Shown here piece by piece: positions 11,001 through 24,064 of a stretch of 64,000 nt of DNA. Origin of the DNA: Odobenus rosmarus divergens (Eukaryota; Chordata; Mammalia; Carnivora; Odobenidae); the NCBI RefSeq assembly GCF_000321225.1, contig NW_004451412.1, positions 105,594 to 169,593 of the forward strand, given 5' to 3'. A program made the translations under genes and the position numbers. Position 1 is the first letter of the stretch, and every line of letters starts with the position of its first letter. The notes beneath the pieces are model-generated. The model was not told the DNA's origin. It saw only the letters and a list, made by a program, of their open reading frames with translations, and did no database searches.

Positions 11001-14000
11001 CTTATGGTCGTGGCTCTTCCACATCATGTAAGTACCAATTGTACTACAGTTATAAATTAGTTCAGTGTATCTTTCAAACACTGATATACCACTGCTACCC
11101 TCTTGACTAAGGTATTACACAGGTGGTTATACTTTTTTTAGCATTTTACAACAATGTTAAGAAGTACAGAAAATTTTTGTAGCTGGTAGAATTGGAAGTG
11201 TCAGAAATGGGAGTATATCGGGGTGCCTGGGTGGCTCAGATGGTTAAGCATCTGCCTTTCGGCTTGGGTCATGGTCCCAGGGTCCTGGGATCGAGCCCCA
11301 CATCGGACTCCCTGCTTGGCGGGGAGCCTGCTTCTGCCTATTCCTCTACTGTTACCCCTGCTTGTGCTCTCTTGCTCTCTCTGTCAAATAAATAAATAAA
11401 ATCTTTAAAAAAAAAAAAAGAAATGGGAGTATATCAACACTAATGATACATTGTGGGACAGAACCCTACTTGTACAGTCTGGGAAAATATAAAACACTGA
11501 GGCATGGTCCGTAACCCTGATAGGGAGGCAAGTGTATCTTCTTGAAATACTGTGTAAAAACGGAACATAAACATAAAGTGATAAACTGAAATAAATGTTT
11601 AGATGCATACCAATCTTTGTTACTCAGGTGTCAAAGGGATTTAGCAATATTTCATCTTACGCTTCTTTTATACATTTAAATAATATGAAGAGTTACTTTT
11701 GTTTTTCACTTTGTAGGCCAACATCCAATCAATCATGGCCTCTGAAAAGCAAGTGAACATCCTGATGAAGTTGCTGGATGAGGCTCTAAAGGAGGTAGAT
11801 CAGATTGAGTTGAAACTGAGCAGTTATGAGGAAATGCTCCAAAGTGTAAAAGAACAAATGGATCAGATCTCTGAAAGCAACCACCTAATTCATCTTAGTG
11901 ACACTAATAATGTAAAACTCCTGTCTGAAATAGAGTTTCTTGTGGTAAGTATGTTGGTAAATTGCTACCACCAACAAAAAAAAAAAACAAAAAAAAAATA
12001 TATAAAACCCAGTTGTAAACATTTTCTAAATTCCTTCTGAGAGTAAGATTTAAAATAATTCCAAAGACCTTATGATACTATTGAGTAGCATCTTACCTGT
12101 AAATTTCCCAAAATTACATGTGCAAATGGTGTATTTATATATATTCCAGAACCACATGGACCTGGCCAAAGGTCACATAAAGGCCCTTCAGGAGGGAGAT
12201 CTTGCTTCTTCTAGAGGCATCGAGGCCTGTACCAATGCCGCTGATGCCCTTCTGCAGTGCATGAATGTAGCTCTCCGTCCAGGTATGTTCATTAGAAATG
12301 ATAAAATCTGACCAAGAATTTGAGACTAAGCCTGTAACTTGGTATAAAGCTTTTAACAAGAAATACATGGGGCAAGTGGTTTAGGGTGACTGTAGTATTA
12401 GCTCCTCAAACCAGTTTCACTTCTTTCCAAACGTGTTTCTGTTAGCACTAAGAACTTTTTCATTTTAGTTCCTGTGTTTGATCACCAGGGACTCTAGTTA
12501 ACACCATGATTTTTCTCTGGTACAGTCTACAGAACCTAGCACAGAGTCGATGCTTTGATTAGACCAGAGAGCATGAGGTTTTGTTAGGCAAGTGGTTCCA
12601 AAACTTGAGTTTGCTCAGAATCATGGAGAGGGTTTGTTAAAACACATATTGCTAGGGCCCAGCCCCAGATTGAGTAGGTGTGGACCAAAGCTCCAGTATC
12701 CACATTCCCAGCAATTCCCAAATCATGCTGATGGAGGACCACACTTGCAGAACCACTGTACTATACTGTTTTCTTCTCTTGCTTACCTTTTATAAAGCAG
12801 ATGAATAAACCAATAAAACTTTGGGGTCTTCAAAACAGAAATGTGGATACTGATATAAATGTATTCATTGAAGATCAGGGAAATCTCTTTACCTGTTAAA
12901 TCAGTCAGGAACTGTTCTGGTTTCAGGCCATGACATGCTTCTGGCAGTCAGACAGCAACAGCAGCGTTTCAGTGATTTGCGAGAGCAGTTTGCCCGCAGA
13001 CTGGCCAGTCACCTCAACAACGTTTTTGTTCAACAGGTAATTTTATTTCATTAATAAAACTGGCATGTTTCTGTAGCTTTTGGATATATATGTTTCCACA
13101 AAAATTGTAATGTGTTTAGTTGGGATCACAGTATATTCTTTCACATGTTTATTCAATTTTGAGATCTTTAAATAAGATTTTTAAGTATTTGCTCATAGGT
13201 ATATGTTGGGCCTCAACTATCTCCTTAGGTAGACAGTCTAGTTCCTTTTAGCTAAAACTCTGATTCTAGAAATCAAATAAATAACTATGCTTACTTATTA
13301 CAGATACCATTTATATGTTCTTATTTATAAAAGTAAGTCCAAACTTGTTACATGTTTGCTGCTTAGCCTATTTTATTTTTCAGTATTTTGAGGTGAGAAC
13401 CAGGACTTGACTCAAGTGTTTTAAATGTTTCATTGGCTGTGTGTATTTTTATATATGAGAAAAATGACTATGGCTGAGTTGTAAATTCCATTTGATTTAA
13501 TTTTATATAAACCCTTTGTCTACATTTTTATATGGAAAAGGAGGTTATAATTAACGTTGTGGCAATAATATTAATATTAATAATATTAAGAGTACCTTAC
13601 AGGGATTTGAATAGAAGGCATTTTAATCTGGCATAAGAGATTAGGTTTCTTATGTTTTTCATCTCTTATTAAGGTTATTGGACAAAAAAAATTGAGAGAA
13701 ATTTTGTTCAAGAAATGCTGTCTGAAACATTGGATTCTTGTTTTCACTTTGCAGTATTCTAAAACAATTGTATTTACTATATTTTATTTCTGATTAGTTC
13801 ACTCAGGCCCTCCTTCAACTCTATAACAGGTCCTACTTTCTTTCGGTGCCTGTGAGTACATTAGATTTGGCTCAAGCTTTTCTGATTCCTTTTTTTTTTT
13901 TTTTTCCTGTAAAGTTTGCTAAACTTAACAGCAGCAGAATCTTAAAAGATTATAACTTTACTGACTTAAGCTGCCTGTTAACCATATTTATAGCAGTTTT

Positions 14001-17000
14001 TTAATGTCCCATAGCAAAATGTTTATTTTGGCCAGAAAGGCATTTCGTCTCCTTCTGCTTGCCTCTTTTCCTGTTATTCTTTCACTCACTCACTCCTTCA
14101 TTTATTTAGAAACCTTTTACCAGGTGATTGGGATGCATACCAGACATTTACTTGGGATAGGTGAGAGGCTGACCCTGTCCTCAAGTGGCTCACAGTCTAG
14201 AGGAGGGAGGTCGATACACTTAGGAAGGGTCAGTGTTATTGTAGTGGTCACACCTGGGAGCAGGAAGGAAACCCATCTAGCTAAGGGTGCAAGGGAGACA
14301 TTGGGGAAGACTCTCTCAATGTTTCACTTGACCTGAAAAATATCAATAAAAAGGTAAATCTAGAAGTCACACAGGAAATACTAATCACACTTTTTTGCAT
14401 TAGTATTTTAATATTTATTTCTGCCCAATTCCGTAGTTTTTAAAAATGACATTGTTGATAGTGATGTTATCCACATTTGTAGAGGGCATTGGAAACGTTG
14501 GAATGTTGGAATGTTACTGTAGGTAAACAGTAGTCCTTTCTGCACCCTTCATTGTTTGTTGTAACATGTAGTTAATTTGTGATTTTGCTTCCTTGCCTTG
14601 TAAACTAATGGCTTTGTTTACTATGAATGCTTCCAGTTCTGAAAATCTAATATGTATTGTTACATGTGAGTGATGCATGTTGAAAAACCAGAATGTTGCA
14701 ACAACCTAGGATATGCTGAAGAAAATGGAGGAGGGTGTCCCAAATACAGAAAAGAGATTTTTCTGTGTGTTGAATTCAGTGCATCAGGCCACCCAGCGAA
14801 AGAGTTGGGAAACATGGGTATTTTCTATTCCTAGTTGTGGAACAAATGAGCTGGGAAAAGTTGATTACCATATTATAGTATATCTCTTTGTCAATCAGCG
14901 GATTTTCATTGTGTGCCTCTTAAATACTTGTTGTCTCCATATGTAAGAATAAGAAATGGCTTCTACACTCCAGATACTTCTAAGAAGGCTTTAAGACTAA
15001 TGTGCTTAAAGCTCTACAGCAATGCATATATGAAACTATTAATTGTATGAGTATGTATACATAGTTTATATATGCATGTACAAGTGCTAAAAAGTTTTAA
15101 TCAAAAGTAAGTTTACTGAGAATTTAGGTAGTCAGGTATGGCATCATGGATAAGATAAGACTTGAACAGAGTCTGCAATGCAGTTTTTGGCAAATGTATG
15201 TATAGTCAACATATGTAACTACTGTATAGAAGAATACAGTGGAAATAATCTGTTGATCACAACATAACAGTAATTTAAGAGCACTGATTCCCAGTCTTTT
15301 TAAAATTCACACATCAGTAAAATTAAAAGAAATAAAATTTGGAGACTTACTAAGTCACCAATTTTTTATTTTACCAAGTAAAAACTTTAAAAAAGAAATC
15401 CTGCCATCTACTTTCACTATCTTTTTATCTTGGCACTAAACGAAAAGAATATAACTTCAGATTTCCAGATTAAATACATTTCCCTTTATGAGAAACTCTG
15501 CCATCATTTTATTTGTTTCTCAGTGCCATAGGCCAGTAAAAAACATCTTCACCTTTGGGAATCACTGATCCAGAGCATGCTATGATACAGCTTTCATATT
15601 AGTCCCTCCACATAGCTATATTCCTTTAATGAAACTTGAAATGCATTTTTTTAATATTCACTTCTTACTATATATACATATAATAGAGTAATATTTTTAA
15701 CAATTGACTAGATTCTTTTGACTCTTCTAGATCTTACACACTCAGCTTCCATTGAAATTATAGACTCTTACCTATAATTTTTACATTTACGAGGGATTTA
15801 TATATCTAAGAAGATAGTCAACTAGAGAATCAGGTCAGTTACACTAATTAGGATTCCGATACTGAAAACACACAGTCAGATTAAGGCTAACGAAATTGAG
15901 GAAATACTTGCATAAAATGTATGTATTTAAAAAACTCTTTTGGTTGTCTTTTGAAAGATTTGGCTTGAAAGGATAACTCTTCTCTGCCTTTTTTGTCCCC
16001 CTTGGGTTCTTCAGAGACCTCATAATTCTGTACATTTTCTTTTGCAATATGATGAGAACTTATTATCCACCGAACTAAAAGTACAACTGGGAGAAACTGA
16101 AATTGTGGGGGTTTTGCTATATGCTTGAGCTTGGGAATTTTTCTTTCAACGTATTTTTATAGAAACATCATATAGTAAAATAAAGCCTGTAAACTATACC
16201 ACCAATGTTCAGTTCATTTCACAAAAATTGTTTCCTTAAGCATGTTTCACCATTTCCTAAACATAGGTTAATGATCTGTAGTTAAAAGCTTAGGAAGAGT
16301 TAGGATTATTTAAGATCAGCTTTTGTGATGTTTGTTGGAACTGTGCTCAGACTTTCTTTTTTCTTTAAGAAAATGAAAATAAACATGCCATTACACAGAA
16401 AGAAAGAGTTCCCAAATCTTGAGAATTTTTTCAGCATTTGAAATGAGTGTATCATTTCTGTTTGAAAATCAGTTACAGTGGTTAAGAGTACGACGGTGGA
16501 GCCAAACTTTCTGGATTCAAAACCCTGACTCTGCTACCTCCTAGCTGGGTGACCTTTAGCAAGTTAATTAACCTCCTTGCGCCACAAACCCTAGTAATAT
16601 ATACACTAATGAAAATTTATAATGTACTAAGTTTGTAGAAAATGTGTCTGTCTTAGATTAGCTGAACACAGAGCTCGACGGGGGCTCAGTCGCATGACTG
16701 CAAGGTCGTGACCCCAGCTAAAAGCAAGAGTCAGACGCTTAACTGACTGAGCCACGCAGGCACCCAAGTTTTGCTATTTTTTAAATGAGGAGCAAAGTAC
16801 TTTACAAGGTTATTGTGAACATTAGAATTTATATATATATAGAAAGAGAAAGAGAGCACACCCAACATGACAAAAGGCATTCAATAAATTGTTATTGTTA
16901 ACTAATTTATTATTATTTATAATAAGAAACTTTATTTTTTAATTTAAATTCAACTTAATTAACATATAGTATATTATTAGCTTCAGAGGTAGAATTTAGT

Positions 17001-20000
17001 GATTCATCAGTTGCGTACAACACCCAGTGCTCATTCCATCAAGTGCCCTCCTTAATGCCTATCACCCAGTTACTCCATCCCCCCACCCTCAGTTGTTTCC
17101 TGTAGTTAAGATATAATAAGAAACTTTAAGCAATGTCTTAATTTTTTTGTTACATAGAGAATAAAGTTGTGTGCACATGAGAATTCTAGAAGTGACCATA
17201 ACTTATACTAGTGAATGAATTAAACAGTTTAAATATGTAATTTTCCTATTTCCTATAGTTATCTTAGAACAGTTTCTCTAAAATTAAATCTTCCGTTAGC
17301 ACTAATCACATTTAATCCATCTTAATAGTAATGGTTTGAAGATCATTATGTTCTTAATATTAGAAGGCAATTCTTCAGGTGATGGTGATCTGAAAATGCT
17401 GTTTGCAAAAGAAAGCTTTGAATAGTAACATGTGAAAGAGCTTTATAAATTGTAAAATCCTCTACAAACAATAATTAGTTCTTCCATTTTTAGGGGAGAA
17501 GGTTTTTAATTGAAGAACTTTCCTGACACTAAATTAAGTAATATAACTTAACATGTAATGGCTTGAGTAAACAGTTGCAGAAGAACATAAACAATAATTT
17601 TGAATCTTAAATCATTGAGAAAAATTAATGAGAAAGACTGGGATGATGGAAGATGTCTAATATTATTATTAATAAAGAATTTTAAAAATTAACCTTTGGC
17701 ACCTATAATGAGAGATGAAGTATAGTCCAGTGGTAATAACTGTGTGTTTTATTTAAAATGATTAATTCTTTTCATATTTATTGTTAGTCTTTACCTCACA
17801 GAAAACATGTAGGTGACCAGGCATTCCAAATATATAGAATAGTTGCATTTTTCAACACTGTAGCTCTTAGTCCACAATGATTCTTTTGGAAGATGTCATT
17901 GTTTTATATTTAGTCAGCCATCCAAAAAAGAATGTTCACATAGGTCCATGCTCCCCTAACTAAAACTCCTGGGGTCAGCTGTGTTTTTAGAATTTTTCAG
18001 ATTTTAGTAAAGTAATATAGTACATATACTATGTATTATATAACCACTCCAGGAGGGTCTGGAGCAGGGCCCTGTGATTAAGCACACAATGTTCCTACAG
18101 CAAAAAATATGAATAGTCATTCCAAACACTATAAATAGCCTCATGTCAGTTCAGGTCAAGTTTTGCCATTAAAATAGATTTGGCACTGAATTTAAACAGG
18201 TTTTAGAGCTTTTTGTATTTTAGAAGTACAGAAAGGGATTGTACACGGTATACCTTGTATATAACATCTATAATAGCTATGAACTTGTGTTGCCTCGCCC
18301 TTTCTTTTTCTTATTTTAAATTGGTCAGCCTAGTTTTCTGATACTCTTCTGCTTTCTCTAGTCCAATTTCCTAAGTATCAGTAATCTTAAGTAATATCAG
18401 TAATTTTAATCTTTTTCAGTAATCTTAATCTCAAATAATCCTTAATCTTAGAAATATACTGATTATTCTACATAGTTTTATATGGAATTTCTATATAATG
18501 GGTCCTTATTTTTCTTTTTATCTCCATTTTAAATTGGGGATGTAATCTTACAAGAAGAAAATTCTCCAACAGGCTGATTTGAAAGCTTTAATGAAGAAGG
18601 AACTCAACAATGGTTTTAGTACTTGGCATGTCTTATTCTCCTATCTTTCTTGCCCTAAAGGTACTTCTCAATTGCTAGAGAATTCTTCATTGCCTTAGAC
18701 CAGGAATTTTTTTCTGGATACTCTGTAGTTAAAAGAAATTGTTTAAAAAATCCATAACCAAAGTTTTTATTTTGTGTCTATAGTAAAGCATATAAATTAG
18801 ATAGAGAAAAGAAACCTCTTTTAAATTAAAAGAATTTAAATTCAGGGGCAACTAAGTGGCTCAGTTGGTTTTGCCTCCAACTCTTGATCTCAGCTCAGGT
18901 CATGATCTCAGCGTCATGAAATCGAGCCCTGTATCAGGCTCCATGCTCAACACAAGAGTCTGCTTGAGATTCTCTCTCCCTCCCTCTCCCTCTGTCCCTC
19001 GCCCTGTGCTCTCTAAATAAATAAATAAAATCTTTTAAAAATAAAAATAAAAGAATTTAAATTCAGGATATTTATAAGCTAATTTATGTCAGCTAGTATA
19101 ATACACATACAATTAGGTTTAGGTAACTTTACTAGGAAATGAGTTAACCAGCACCAAAACTCAATCACTGTGTCATTTTAATAGAATGCTAACAAATAAG
19201 TTCTGACTAAGCAAATTAGATTGAATCAGAATTACATCAAATAAATCCATATTGTTTTTTCTTTTCCTTGTTCTTGGGAACTTATATTTTCAAGGGGGAA
19301 TTTACTCCTTTAATCTTTCAACTTCTCATCTCTTAGACACTAGCTTTGAGTTCATGACAAATATTGACAAAGTAGCAGAGAGAGCTAGATTGTTTCCAAA
19401 GAGGGCTGGGAAGATTTTTATTGTGTTTGTTTGTTTTTTAGATACCAGTAACTGGTAGGCATTTGCAGTTTTTGAGTCTGGTTAAAATGATTTTGTTAGA
19501 TATGGTTTTTTTTGTTTGTTTGTTTTTCTTGCTGGTATTGTCTTTTTCTTGTTCCATGAGTCATTGTTTGCATATAACACCCAGTTCTCCATGCAGAACG
19601 TGCCCTCTTTAATACCCATCACGAGGTTAACCCATCCTCCCACCCCCCTCCCCTCTAGAACCCTCAGTTTGTTTTTCAGAGTCCATAGTCTCTCATGGTT
19701 TGTTAGATATGTTTTTAAAAGAAAATGGAAGTGTGACTCACATGACTAAGGTTCCAGTTCTTCCCTCCAGCGTGACCTGAGTAAATCACTTAAGCCTTTA
19801 AGTTTCAGTTTCTTCTAGAAAATAAGCTCATTGGAACAGATAATCTTCCAGGCCTATATTTTTCAAAACAAAAGTCAGGATGCATCATCTAAGACTGACT
19901 GATAACTTACTAATTTATTTACATAAAAGCCTTGTCAAGGTTTTTAAATAAAATCATGTGTAGTTATTTAACAAATTTCTAAAAAAACTAAAATTACACT

Positions 20001-23000
20001 ATTATTAAGTATTATCCAGGAAAGCCCAGGATATCGTCATCTGTGGTGCTTCCTAGTTCTAAAAGTTTATATCCTATATGTCCTTAATCTGTTGTTTTAA
20101 ATATTGTAGACTCTAATAGTAGAACCACCATAGATATAGACAATTTGTTTTGAATGACTTCCCTATTTGATGTGTTTCTCGGTACAGTTGTATCAAGAGG
20201 TTTATTTGCTTAGTAAATAGTAAAATGTACGGTATGGGAGAGACAGGCTTGATTAAAACATTCATTGTCAACTCCTTTAGAAGATGAAATGGGTAGTTGA
20301 TTTATCTCAGAGTGCCATTCTTGCATGTTTATGATTATTTTATGGTGATGAGGTTCGGTAGATTTACACAGGATGATAAAAGAAAACAAGTAAGTACTCA
20401 AGTTTTTATCCCTCTCTTCTTTTGCTTTTCTTTGGCTACATTTGGTCGTTGTTTAGACTTTTCAATTGCAACATGTTTCTTTTACTGTCAACGTATTTAT
20501 TGACTTATTTACAATATCACCAACGTATTTATTGACTTATTTACAATATCACTCTAGGGTCATGATCAGAGTTCAACTCTTGCTCAGCACTCTGTTGAAC
20601 TGGCTTTACCCAACCATCATCCATTTCATAGAGACTTGCTTCGATATGCCAAGTTGATGGAGTGGCTGAAGAGTACAGATTATGGAAAATATGAGGGACT
20701 AACAAAGGTATGAGTTTGATATCAATTACTCACTGAGTATGGAACATAATCTTCTAGAATCAAGACGTCATGTATTCAGTTCTCCAAGTGACATTTGAAG
20801 TACTGTAGTACCTTCTTAGTGAAGCAGAAACTAATTGAATTTCTGAGTGCTCATTAACCGGGGAGAACACTTATTTTATTTAGTTGGGTAAAGAAGAGCT
20901 AAATTTCGAACTTCAGTTTAATATAGTAATAGGCTGTACTGTGGCCTTAAGCATCATTCGGTTTAGTTAAGTACAATAATTATTTCCTGAGTTTCTTTAC
21001 AAGCAATATAGAAACTAGAGACTAGAAGATATATAAGTGAGGTGTTTGCCCTCTAAGAATTCATAACCTGTTCAATGAAGCAAGTACAGAGTGCCTCTTT
21101 ATTAAGCAAGCATTTCACTATTCCAGGCACACGGGGCCTAACAAGCCCTCCTTCTAGAGAGCCTCATATCTGACTGGGAAGAACAATTACACTTAAAACG
21201 ATCAGCAAAACATTAAGTGCTAAACTGAAAATGAGTTTAAATGCATGGCAGTTTAGAAAAGAAAAATCCATGTCCTAAAAACTTCAGGGCAGAAATTGGA
21301 CTTGAATTGAGTTTTAAAAAATGAATGGGATTAGATAAACCAGAAAAGAGAGAAAGGGTATTCCAGGGATGAGGAGCAAGATGTGCAGACAGAGGTGGGA
21401 AAATACGCCCTTTTGTCAGGACAATGGAGAATGCAAGCCTATGAAGCAGAAATTTCATATTCTGGAGCAGTGAGAAATTATGTTGAAAAAGATGAGCCAT
21501 GAGACCTAACAGCATTCCTCATACATGGGAAAAGACTAGATGAGGCAAATTCATAAGAACCTAATATAATAATTCAGATGAAATGAAATCTGACCCAGGA
21601 AGATAGTGGTAGGAATAGGGAATAGGAACCAAAAGAGAGACTCCAAGGATGGAAGGGACAGGATGATGCCAAACTTTCTAGGCTTGGAGATTAGAAGAGC
21701 AGTGCCAGAAACATCAGCAACTGCAGAAGATGAGTCATTCATTCATATGTGAATTGAGCATCTGTTATGTTCTACGTAAGTGCTAGAGATACAGCACCAA
21801 AGGAAATGGGCAAATGCTTGCCTTCTCAAAGCGCATGTTTTGGTGGAGAAAGACTTGACAAAAAAGTCAGTTGTGTAGTATGTTAGAAGGTACTGCTGAG
21901 TGCTCTGGTGAAAATAAAGCAGGGAATGCTGGGACTGGGGGAAGACTATAGTTTGAAATAAGGCATCATGAGAAGATAACATCTGAGCGTAGATTTTTAA
22001 AATGAGCAAGGATGTGGGGCGCCTGGCGGGTTCAGTCGGTAGAACATTCGACTCGTGATCTTAGGGTTGTGAGTTCGAGCCTCATGTTGGGTGTAGAGAT
22101 TACTTAAAAATGAAATCTTAAAAAAAAAAAAAAAAACAGGGCTGAGCAGTGTGAGTTTCTTGGGGAAAGCTTTCCAGGCACAGTACAAGTGGTCTATGGC
22201 AAGAGCATGCCTGGTGTCCTGGGGGAGCAGCAAGGAAGCACTGGGGTTGGAGCCCAGAGCACCAAGGCCTGGACCTTAGAAGGAAGCTAGGAGAGGTAAA
22301 GTGGGGGTGGGGCGGGGCAGATCTGGAAGGGACTGTGTGCCATGGTAAGGACTTGGCTTTTACTGTGAAGGAGCTGGGGGAGGGGGTTTTGGTAGGCTTC
22401 GAGCAGTAGAATGACATGATCTGATTTAGCTTTAATAAATGGCCAGTGTGGCGGGAAGCCATGGGTACAATACTTTTGCATTTCTGCTATGACCTTTAGT
22501 ATTGGAATTGACCATGTCACTTAGGGAGCTGAAGAATTGCTACCTAATTCCAGTATATAAATAGCTATATTTATATATCAGATATAAGAGCAGTTTGCTT
22601 AAAATTCTGAAATACCCTGAAAAACATGTAAACTCTTTTAAGTTTTTACGAATTTGGAGTTTAAAAATAAATTAAGTAATGCATAACTTAATTTTAATAA
22701 ATAGTAATAATTTAATTATGTGGACAATATGGCCTGAAAACAATGTTCTCGAATTGGAGAGAGTGATGTGTTTTGTTTCTTGGAGTGAAAACAAAAATAT
22801 TGAGATTGTTAATATAAAAGCTCTTCCCCTCAACCCATGTGCTTGTGACAGAAAATTTCCTAACAGAATTTAGATAGCAAAATCATCTTATTTTTTGCTA
22901 GTTTTGCTAGCCAAAGTTTTTCCTAGTATTACTCAAAAAACGGTGTTATCTTTCAGAGTGTTTTATAATGAAGATTATTCTCTCTCAGGAAACTAATGTT

Positions 23001-24017
23001 TATACATGAACCCATTTTATCTTCATACTTACTGAAATAATTATTACAACTTCCTCTGATGTTAGGTTCATGCTTCATGAGAAGGCAGAGGATTAGGTAG
23101 AAATTTATGAGCACTATGATGATAAGAAAAAAGCAGGTTGTACATTCCTATCAATGTATCAGTATGAACACACTTGACATGAGGACATTCTTGTATATCA
23201 GTCTTTATGTTTTCTCCTCAAAGTGCCTTTGCCCACTTAAAGTAAGATCTGGCTCCCTTTACTTCTAAACTGAGATAAGAAAGAGGACATAAACCTTGGT
23301 AAAATAAATAATATTTTTAAAGTATAATTTAAAAAAAATGCTTTTCAAAAAGAATATAAGTATCCTGGGGTATTTATATATATCTTGTCAGCTGTTTTAG
23401 ATAAGACTACTTTTGTTTTTCGGAATTAGTCTTTTAAGTGTTCTGCAACTCTACTGTTGTGTTATATTTTGTTTTGTTTTGTTTTGTTTTCATTCAACAG
23501 AATTCTGATTTGGAGATATCTTAAGGAAAAATATTTACAGTACTGGAATTCTTCTTTTGAAGTTTTAGGAGGATTAATATTTTGAATAATTAAACATTAT
23601 TATATCTCCTTAAGAGTTTTGTGCCAACAAGTGCTTTGCCCCTAGTGAATATTCAAATAAGTAAAGTAATCAATAAGCTTTTTGCCTAATTGTGTTCTCA
23701 GTGAGTATTATTGCCCTATCTTTATATATAATGCAGTATTCATGAATGTAATTTAAGTGAAGAAACAAGGCGATAGCCAACCTAGCAATGATTTATGGAA
23801 TCATTCTCTGCTCACAGTATAGTTTTGATTGACAATATTAATGAGCTTTTTAAATGAAATTAACTTATTTCCCAGGAATGTTACTTGATCCTGTGGTTTG
23901 AACTTTTGACAGACTATGTATTTTACCTCATAATCTAATTTGGTTGCTGAAGTTATCAAAAACAGGAATTTTATTAAAAAGGAAGAAGGAAGAGAGGAAT
24001 GAAAGAAGGAAGGAAAG

Positions 24018-24064
<47 letters not shown>

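Larger units (their letters stand above)
13037..20557. other. Intron after window exon 6 (7.5 kb)
   Basis: Largest intron in the window. Holds an ancient LINE-like copy, a hAT-like element, a MIR split by a SINE remnant, two short L1 tails, one CAN-SINE and the 32-bp tandem duplication at its 3' end. Stretches 14345-15270, 15580-16470 and 17130-18840 are AT-rich with nothing recognised. Confidence 0.8.

Noticed and set aside
20466..20657. Plus-strand frame overlapping the EXOC1 exon at 20558 with a repeated peptide.
   Set aside because: It reads the wrong frame of the exon; the peptide repeat comes from the 32-bp tandem duplication.
22018..22135. tRNA-like sequence with A- and B-box-like motifs.
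   Set aside because: The acceptor-stem ends do not pair and an A-tail and SINE body follow; the same unit recurs at 29828, 34405 and 47308. It is a SINE, not a tRNA gene.
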